A DNA stretch of 64,000 nt, from positions 1,736,001 to 1,800,000 of the forward strand of contig NZ_CP017718.1 of NCBI RefSeq assembly GCF_001854405.1, given 5' to 3'. The position numbers and the translations under genes are program-made. This DNA is from Hyphomonas sp. Mor2. GTDB taxonomy: Bacteria; Pseudomonadota; Alphaproteobacteria; Caulobacterales; Hyphomonadaceae. The notes under the pieces were generated by a model. That model had not been told where the DNA came from. It worked only from the letters and a program-made list of their open reading frames with translations, and searched no databases. Shown here piece by piece: positions 58,694 through 64,000 of this stretch; positions within the stretch are counted from its first letter, which is position 1, and every line of letters begins with the position of its first letter.

Positions 58694-60259
58694 CTAATAC
58701 CGCTCGGCGATCTCAAGCAGTGTCGCCTGGATCGCCGGCATTGCAGACGGCGAAGACAGAGGGCGATCATTGATGATGATCGAAAAGACCAGGGTCTTCC
58801 CGCTGCGCGCCTGCATATAGCCGGACAAGGCGTCGACATGGTTCAGCGTGCCCGTCTTGGCGAAGACTTTTCCGTCCAGCGCCGTCCCGCGGAAACGGTA
58901 TTTCAGCGTGCCGTCCTGAGCGCCCCCAACGGGCAGACTCGCCTTGTACGCGTCCCCCCAGGGCGCAGCCGCGGCATAGCGCAAAAGCGCCGTCATCGTC
59001 GCCGGCGTGGCCCGATTATAGTTGGAGAGGCCTGAACCATCCGCAATGTCATAGGACGCCCGGTCGACCCCGACCTCGTCGAGAAACGTCTCAATCTGCA
59101 ACACGCCGCAAAAGGTCGACCCCGTGCCCGCGGCCCGGCCGAGCTGGCGCAGCAGGACCTCAGCATACATGTTGTGACTGTCGCGATTGATCTCGGTAAC
59201 AATGTCCTGCAACGGCGCCGGATCCAACGCGGTGAGCACGGGCGTCTCCGGAACAGAGTCGATCTGCTGCGCGCATTGTCGGGGCGCCTCCGGATCGTCC
59301 GGGTCGGTCGATATCGGCTCATCCACATATTGCAACGGACGATGCTGGGTCTTGAGCGCGCCAGAGACAGTTACGCCTTCCGCTTCCAGGGCCTGTTTAA
59401 AGTGCCACACGGCCAGGTGCGCCGGGTCGTCCACCGCCAGATCGAGTGTAAACGATCGCGCTCCGGCGACGAGTTGGCCGTAAAGCCGCGCCTTGCGGTT
59501 CCCCATTCGCCGCTCCAGGCGTAGCGCACTGATGCCCTCCGGGTCGCTGGTTTCAACTTGATTGTGGAGATCGAAATAGGCTGGGCCGGGGTCGATCCAC
59601 GCGGCGCCGACGCTCGCTCCGGCTTCTCTTGCCGGGGTTATTCTGAGGGGTACCAGATTGTCATTGACGGCCAGCGCTGAAATCGCCGTGCCATGGCGAA
59701 ACTTTAGATCGTCCCAGCTCCAGCCAAGCGGTCGACGTTCGTCGGCAAACCAACGAGCATCGCCCGTCAGGTCACCAACTTCCGTAATCCCCGCCTCCGC
59801 AACGACCGCCGCCAGGGTCTCCAGGCATCGCTCCGTACACTCTGGACCGAACCTCAAAGTGGGATCTCCGCGCCCGATCAAGGCCAGGTTTGGCGGACCT
59901 GAGCTTGTCGATTGCAAGACGAGCTGCGTGCCAGGCGCTAATGCAGACAGGTCCGTCTCCGCCGCCAGCGCGGCTGCCGTGACGAACAGTTTGTTGTTTG
60001 ACGCTGGCATGAACCGCTCATCCGCGCGATGCGCTTCAAGCACGTTGCCTTCAAGGTCTGTCACGGAAAGCCCGAACCGTAAGTCGGACAAGGCGGGATA
60101 GGCGTCAATTTCGGGCGCGTCACGGCTGTGAACGGGTCCGGCGGCAAATGCTGTGACGACCCCTGCCAGCAGGACCGCGCGCCAATACCGCCGCGCAGGG
60201 CGAAGCGCCGATGCAAGCCGATTTGCAATCTGACTCATGAATGGACGCCCCTGCTCCAT
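58694..60259 (-). CDS. dacB: D-alanyl-D-alanine carboxypeptidase/endopeptidase, PBP4 type
   Basis: This 521-residue class C penicillin-binding protein (S13 family) acts in the periplasm to trim or cleave peptidoglycan cross-links. The three active-site motifs are visible: SNNK within FMPASNNKLF (about 85-90), SHN within RDSHNMYAEVLL, and KTG within VFAKTGTLNHV. The inserted domain between the first two motifs is typical of PBP4. The N-terminus has a twin basic stretch and hydrophobic core ending VHS-RDAPE, a signal peptide. AGGGG lies 8 bases before the ATG at 60259; an ATG at 60238 is an alternative. It stands alone between convergent hlyD and a divergent gene. Confidence 0.93.
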   Translation of the reverse strand: MEQGRPFMSQIANRLASALRPARRYWRAVLLAGVVTAFAAGPVHSRDAPEIDAYPALSDLRFGLSVTDLEGNVLEAHRADERFMPASNNKLFVTAAALAAETDLSALAPGTQLVLQSTSSGPPNLALIGRGDPTLRFGPECTERCLETLAAVVAEAGITEVGDLTGDARWFADERRPLGWSWDDLKFRHGTAISALAVNDNLVPLRITPAREAGASVGAAWIDPGPAYFDLHNQVETSDPEGISALRLERRMGNRKARLYGQLVAGARSFTLDLAVDDPAHLAVWHFKQALEAEGVTVSGALKTQHRPLQYVDEPISTDPDDPEAPRQCAQQIDSVPETPVLTALDPAPLQDIVTEINRDSHNMYAEVLLRQLGRAAGTGSTFCGVLQIETFLDEVGVDRASYDIADGSGLSNYNRATPATMTALLRYAAAAPWGDAYKASLPVGGAQDGTLKYRFRGTALDGKVFAKTGTLNHVDALSGYMQARSGKTLVFSIIINDRPLSSPSAMPAIQATLLEIAERY

Positions 60260-60293
60260 ACGTGCGACCCCTTTATGTGATTCTCCAGACTCA

Positions 60294-60321
60294 GCCTTAG
60301 AGGATGCCGCCCGACTAAGGC
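60294..60321. promoter_or_regulatory. Inverted repeat between divergent dacB and BNR genes
   Basis: GCCTTAG and CTAAGGC form a perfect 7-bp inverted repeat separated by 14 bases, 35 bases before the dacB start and about 120 before the BNR gene. The spacing is suitable for a dimeric repressor. No further support is visible. Confidence 0.3.
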
Positions 60322-60442
60322 AAACCCATGTCCGCCCTCACACCAGACACGCGAAAATATTCTGGCCCTGCACCAATCAGCAGTTGCAATTTCAACAAAC
60401 ATCCCCGAAGCTCGATCGCAAAGAATTCTTTTGGGGTGAAAA

Positions 60443-63400
60443 ATGGCTATTATTCATAGACTTGCGCTTGCTCTTATTGGGCTGACACTGCTGGTATTCG
60501 GCATCGGTTGGGGTCCGGCGGCGAGCGCGCAATCAGAGGATGAAGTCTCCCCAAGTCCGCTCGCCTCTTTGCCCTTGCGCTTAATCGGCCCGGCCTACCC
60601 ATCCGGGCGCATTTCGGACTTCGCCTTTTTCTCTGGCGGGCATCATGACTATCTCGTCGGTGTCGCTTCGGGCGGACTGTGGCGAACGAAGGACGCGGGA
60701 ACGACCTGGACCCCTATCTTCGACAATGAAGGCACCTATGCGATCGGTGTGGTCGAAATCGCGCCGTCAGACGAGAACATCATCTGGGTCGGCACCGGCG
60801 AAAACAATGCCCAACGCTCGGTCGCCTTCGGGGACGGCGTCTACAAGTCGACCGATGGTGGCAAGACCTGGACCAATATGGGGCTGAAGGATTCCGGGCA
60901 TATCAGCCAGATCTGGATCCACCCCGACGATGCCGAGACCGTCCTGGTCGCGGCCCAGGGACCCCTCTGGTCCGAAGGCGGTGATCGCGGCCTGTACAAG
61001 ACCACGGATGGCGGTGCCACCTGGACCGCGATCCTGACCGTGGATGAGCATACCGGGATCAATGAGTTCATCGTCGACCCGAACGATTTCGATAAGATTG
61101 TCGCCTCCAGCTATCAGCGGCGCCGGCATGTCTGGGTGCTGATCAATGGTGGACCCGGCTCCGGCATTCACCGCACCACGGATGGCGGTGCCACCTGGAC
61201 CGAGATCAAGGCCGGCCTGCCCAAAGACGATATGGGCCGCATCGGCCTGGCGGGCGCGCCGTCCCGTCCAGACATGATCTACGCCATCATCGAAGGACAG
61301 ACGGACGAGCAAGGGGTGTATCGCTCAACCGATTTCGGCCAGAACTGGGAGAAGCGCTCTGGTCACATGACCACAAGCCCGCAATATTATAATGAGATCG
61401 TCGTCGACCCGAAGAATGAAGACATTCTCTATTCCTTGGACACATTCTCCAAGCGTTCAGTCGATGGCGGCAAGACCTTCTCCGATATTGGGGCCGCGCA
61501 CCGGCACGTCGATGACCACGCCCTGTGGATCGATCCAGGCAATACGGATCACCTGATCATTGGCGGCGATGGCGGCATCTATGAAAGCTGGGATGGGGGC
61601 ACGCTATGGAAGCACACAAACAACCTGCCCATTGTGCAGTTCTACCGCGTCCAGCCCGACAATGCCGAACCGTTCTACAATGTCTGCGGCGGCACGCAGG
61701 ACAATAACTCGCTGTGTGGCCCATCGCGGACGGATCTGGTTCACGGCATCACCAATTCAGACTGGCACATTGTCCTTGGCGGCGATGGCTACAAGCCGCA
61801 AATCGATCCGCGCGATCCGGACATTGTCTATGCGCAGTATCAATATGGCGGCCTGGTTCGTTATGACCGCCGCACGCATGAGCGTGTCTTCCTGACCCCA
61901 CAGCCTCCGGCCGGACAACCGGCCTATAAGTGGAACTGGAACACGCCGCTGCTGATCAGCCCGCACAATCCGGACCGCATCTATTATGCGGCTGAATATC
62001 TCTTCGCCTCGAATGACCGGGGCGACAATTGGGAGATTATCAGCCCGGACCTGACCAGCGGCGTCGACCGCAATGCGCTGGAGGTGATGGGCCGCGTCTG
62101 GAGCGTCGATGCGATCGCCAAGAATGACTCCACATCGATCTATGGTGCGGCGATCGCGCTCAGCGAAAGCCCATTGGTGGAAGGCCTGCTCTATGTCGGC
62201 ACCGATGATGGCGTTATCTCGGTGACTGAAGACAATGGCGCCACCTGGCGTCGCAGCGAGCGCACGCGCGGCGTACCGACCATGACCCTGGTCGAGGACA
62301 TCATCACCTCCTCGCATGATGGCGATGTCGCCTATGCCGTGTTCGACAATCACAAGCGCAATGATCACAAGCCTTATGTCTTCCGCACCGACAATCGCGG
62401 TCAGTCCTGGCGAGACATTTCAGGCGACCTGCCCGAATGGGGCTCGGTGCACACGATCGCGGAAGATCATGTCGACCCGAACCTGCTCTTTGTCGGCACC
62501 GAATTCGGCCTGTTTTACAGCCAGAATGGCGGCCGCAACTGGACGCAGCTGAAAACCGGCTTCCCGACCATTGATGTCCGCGACATCGAGATCCAGAAGC
62601 GGGAGAATGATCTCGTCGTCGGCACGTTTGGGCGCGGGATCTATATCCTTGATGACTATTCACCGCTGCGTGCGGACGCTGACACGCTGGCGCAATCGGA
62701 AGCCACCCTCTTCCCGGTTCGGGACAGCTGGATCTATATTGAAGGCGACCTCTGGGGTCCAGCGGGCGGTGCGCAAGCCTTTAATGGCGACAATTTCTGG
62801 TTCGCTGAGAACCCGCCATTTGGCGCCGTCTTCTCCTATGTGCTGCGAGATGGCTTCAAGACGCAGGCCAAGGCCCGCCGTGAGCGAGAAATCGAGATTG
62901 AGAAAGACGGCGGCGACACACCATATCCGTCCTGGGAGACGTTGCGCGCCGAGGATCGCGAAGACGAGCCCGCGATTGTCTTCATCATCCAGGACGCCGC
63001 CGGCAATGTCGTGCGTCGTCTGACAGGACCGACTGGGAAAGGCCTGCACCGCGTCGCCTGGGATCTGCGATACCCGGCGCCAGACGCGGTTCGTTTGACG
63101 CCGCCTCCGGTGTCGCCATTTGCCAATCCACCCGTCGGCCCTCTGGTCGTACCGGGTCAGTACAGCGTCACCCTGGCCAAGCGGATCAATGGCGTGGTGA
63201 CGACTCTATCCGAGCCGCAATCCTTCACCCTGAAGCCTCTGCATGACACGCCTGAAGCGGCAGGCGATCGCGATCAGTTGCTGGCCTTCCAGCAGGACAC
63301 GGCTGAGCTGGCCCGCGTGGTGGCCGGCGCAACGGACACAGCGGCGGAGCTGCGCAACCGGCTCGCGTACTTGAAGCTGGGGGTCGAAACCATCGGGTCA

Positions 63401-63745
63401 GACAACGCGTCACTGCGGGCGCAGATCCAATCGCTTGAGTCCCAGCTCGACACGGTCGATGTCGCCCTGTCCGGCGATGCCACAGTCTCGGGTCGCAATG
63501 AACCGGCGCCCTGGTCCATTCGAGCCCGCGTTTCGCAGATCCGTGGCTGGGGCTGGTATTCCCAGGCGCCGACAACCGGCTCTAATGTGGAGGCCCTCGC
63601 CATCGTCAAAACGGAGCTGGATATAGTTCTCGGCCAGATGCGCACGGTTGACGCCGGGCTCCGGCAACTGGAACAGACGCTGGCCGACCGGGGAGCCCCG
63701 TTCACGCCGGGCAGCGGCGTACCGGACTGGAGACCGGGCGATTGA
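60443..63745 (+). CDS. Secreted BNR/sortilin-like beta-propeller protein
   Basis: This 1100-residue exported protein has a signal peptide (LALALIGLTLLVFGIGWGPAASA, cleavage before QSEDE). Many Asp-box/BNR repeats follow (for example STDGGKTWT, TTDGGATWT, STDFGQNWE, TEDNGATWR, SQNGGRNWT), forming one or two beta-propellers as in VPS10/sortilin-like and glycoside-hydrolase-74-like proteins. The last about 250 residues are non-propeller, with helical segments (RDQLLAFQQDTAELARVV). GGGGTG precedes the ATG. Catalytic aspartates of a true glycosidase cannot be assigned. Homologues are common in marine bacteria as periplasmic or secreted proteins of unknown function. Confidence 0.88.
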   Translation: MAIIHRLALALIGLTLLVFGIGWGPAASAQSEDEVSPSPLASLPLRLIGPAYPSGRISDFAFFSGGHHDYLVGVASGGLWRTKDAGTTWTPIFDNEGTYAIGVVEIAPSDENIIWVGTGENNAQRSVAFGDGVYKSTDGGKTWTNMGLKDSGHISQIWIHPDDAETVLVAAQGPLWSEGGDRGLYKTTDGGATWTAILTVDEHTGINEFIVDPNDFDKIVASSYQRRRHVWVLINGGPGSGIHRTTDGGATWTEIKAGLPKDDMGRIGLAGAPSRPDMIYAIIEGQTDEQGVYRSTDFGQNWEKRSGHMTTSPQYYNEIVVDPKNEDILYSLDTFSKRSVDGGKTFSDIGAAHRHVDDHALWIDPGNTDHLIIGGDGGIYESWDGGTLWKHTNNLPIVQFYRVQPDNAEPFYNVCGGTQDNNSLCGPSRTDLVHGITNSDWHIVLGGDGYKPQIDPRDPDIVYAQYQYGGLVRYDRRTHERVFLTPQPPAGQPAYKWNWNTPLLISPHNPDRIYYAAEYLFASNDRGDNWEIISPDLTSGVDRNALEVMGRVWSVDAIAKNDSTSIYGAAIALSESPLVEGLLYVGTDDGVISVTEDNGATWRRSERTRGVPTMTLVEDIITSSHDGDVAYAVFDNHKRNDHKPYVFRTDNRGQSWRDISGDLPEWGSVHTIAEDHVDPNLLFVGTEFGLFYSQNGGRNWTQLKTGFPTIDVRDIEIQKRENDLVVGTFGRGIYILDDYSPLRADADTLAQSEATLFPVRDSWIYIEGDLWGPAGGAQAFNGDNFWFAENPPFGAVFSYVLRDGFKTQAKARREREIEIEKDGGDTPYPSWETLRAEDREDEPAIVFIIQDAAGNVVRRLTGPTGKGLHRVAWDLRYPAPDAVRLTPPPVSPFANPPVGPLVVPGQYSVTLAKRINGVVTTLSEPQSFTLKPLHDTPEAAGDRDQLLAFQQDTAELARVVAGATDTAAELRNRLAYLKLGVETIGSDNASLRAQIQSLESQLDTVDVALSGDATVSGRNEPAPWSIRARVSQIRGWGWYSQAPTTGSNVEALAIVKTELDIVLGQMRTVDAGLRQLEQTLADRGAPFTPGSGVPDWRPGD

Positions 63746-63779
63746 TCCGGTTTCCTGATCGAGGGCGCACCTGATCCGC

Positions 63780-64000
63780 ATGGCGAAACGTCTCGTATTG
63801 TCTCAGCGCGGCGCGCTGCTCTGCGCCGTCGCGGTGATGCCAGCAGGTCATGCAGCGGCGCAAGGCACTGGCACGGTCAGCAGTCCGGTGATCAAGCCGG
63901 GATCGTCGATCAGCGTCGCCGCCGGTCTCGCCTTCGAGGACGAGGATGAGGGTTTCGCGCATCGAATGGACTATCGCCATGCGGTCTCCGACCGGTGGCG
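63780..64000 (+). CDS. Exported protein of unknown function (3' partial)
   Basis: An open frame begins at the ATG at 63780, 34 bases after the BNR stop, and runs off the window without a stop (73 codons seen). The N-terminus is a signal peptide: MAKRLVLSQRGALLCAVAV, cleaved near AAA-QGTGTV. The mature start is Ser/Gly-rich with an acidic FEDEDEG and an aromatic YRHAVSDRW, possibly the first strand of a barrel or beta protein. Proximity suggests co-transcription with the BNR gene. No family can be assigned from this fragment. Confidence 0.6.
   Translation, partial: MAKRLVLSQRGALLCAVAVMPAGHAAAQGTGTVSSPVIKPGSSISVAAGLAFEDEDEGFAHRMDYRHAVSDRW

Overview
The window looks like chromosomal DNA of a marine-type alphaproteobacterium, probably of the Hyphomonadaceae/Maricaulales kind. 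This is inferred from about 60% GC, dense operons, a TonB receptor beside catabolic genes, AtuA-type carboxylase genes and an RTX/cadherin adhesin with its own type I exporter. I saw no rRNA, tRNA, CRISPR array, insertion sequence or phage gene. Both edges cut genes: a TonB receptor on the left and a signal-peptide protein on the right.

Region 1 (1-13,700) is a catabolic island for an unidentified organic substrate. It holds a TonB-dependent receptor, an MDR oxidoreductase, a GPH-type MFS symporter, and a plus-strand operon of lipoprotein hydrolase, GST, SnoaL-like protein and two-domain VOC protein. The opposing minus-strand group is an amidohydrolase, an alpha/beta hydrolase-flavin reductase fusion and a TetR regulator. 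A near-identical 23-bp motif lies in the two divergent intergenic regions (4693 and 11482), which suggests one regulon. An FAD oxidoreductase and a crotonase follow.

Region 2 (13,740-25,132) has a BrkB/YihY membrane protein and a TetR regulator diverging from a tight six-gene operon: atuA, acyl-CoA carboxylase beta, crotonase, biotin-carboxylase alpha, nitronate monooxygenase and a TIGR03084-like protein. It probably degrades branched or acyclic-terpenoid acyl-CoA. A palindrome sits inside the tetR promoter. A degenerate GGDEF protein follows.

Region 3 (25,149-36,493) is two complete RND tripartite efflux systems, head to tail on the minus strand. The second pump lacks two of the usual proton-relay residues.

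Region 4 (36,768-43,272) is a compact regulatory module. A minus-strand operon (OsmC, FMO-like monooxygenase, OsmC, methyltransferase) lies below a winged-helix/alpha-beta-hydrolase fusion regulator. A 33-bp element of three direct repeats with an 11-bp period occurs on both sides of that regulator gene, 77 bp before the operon and 81 bp before an unannotated 33-residue hydrophobic peptide gene. Two tandem terminators and a second winged-helix regulator with TPRs follow.

Region 5 (43,348-58,666) is a type I secretion locus: a TolC-like protein, a 2805-residue cadherin/LamG/RTX adhesin on the opposite strand, two ABC exporters and an HlyD adaptor. Both ABC proteins have badly degenerate nucleotide-binding domains, so neither composite ATP site is canonical.

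Region 6 (58,694-64,000) has a PBP4-type DD-carboxypeptidase, a large secreted BNR/sortilin-like beta-propeller protein and the start of another exported protein. The strongest leads are the winged-helix-hydrolase module with its triple-repeat operators and the degenerate paired ABC exporter.
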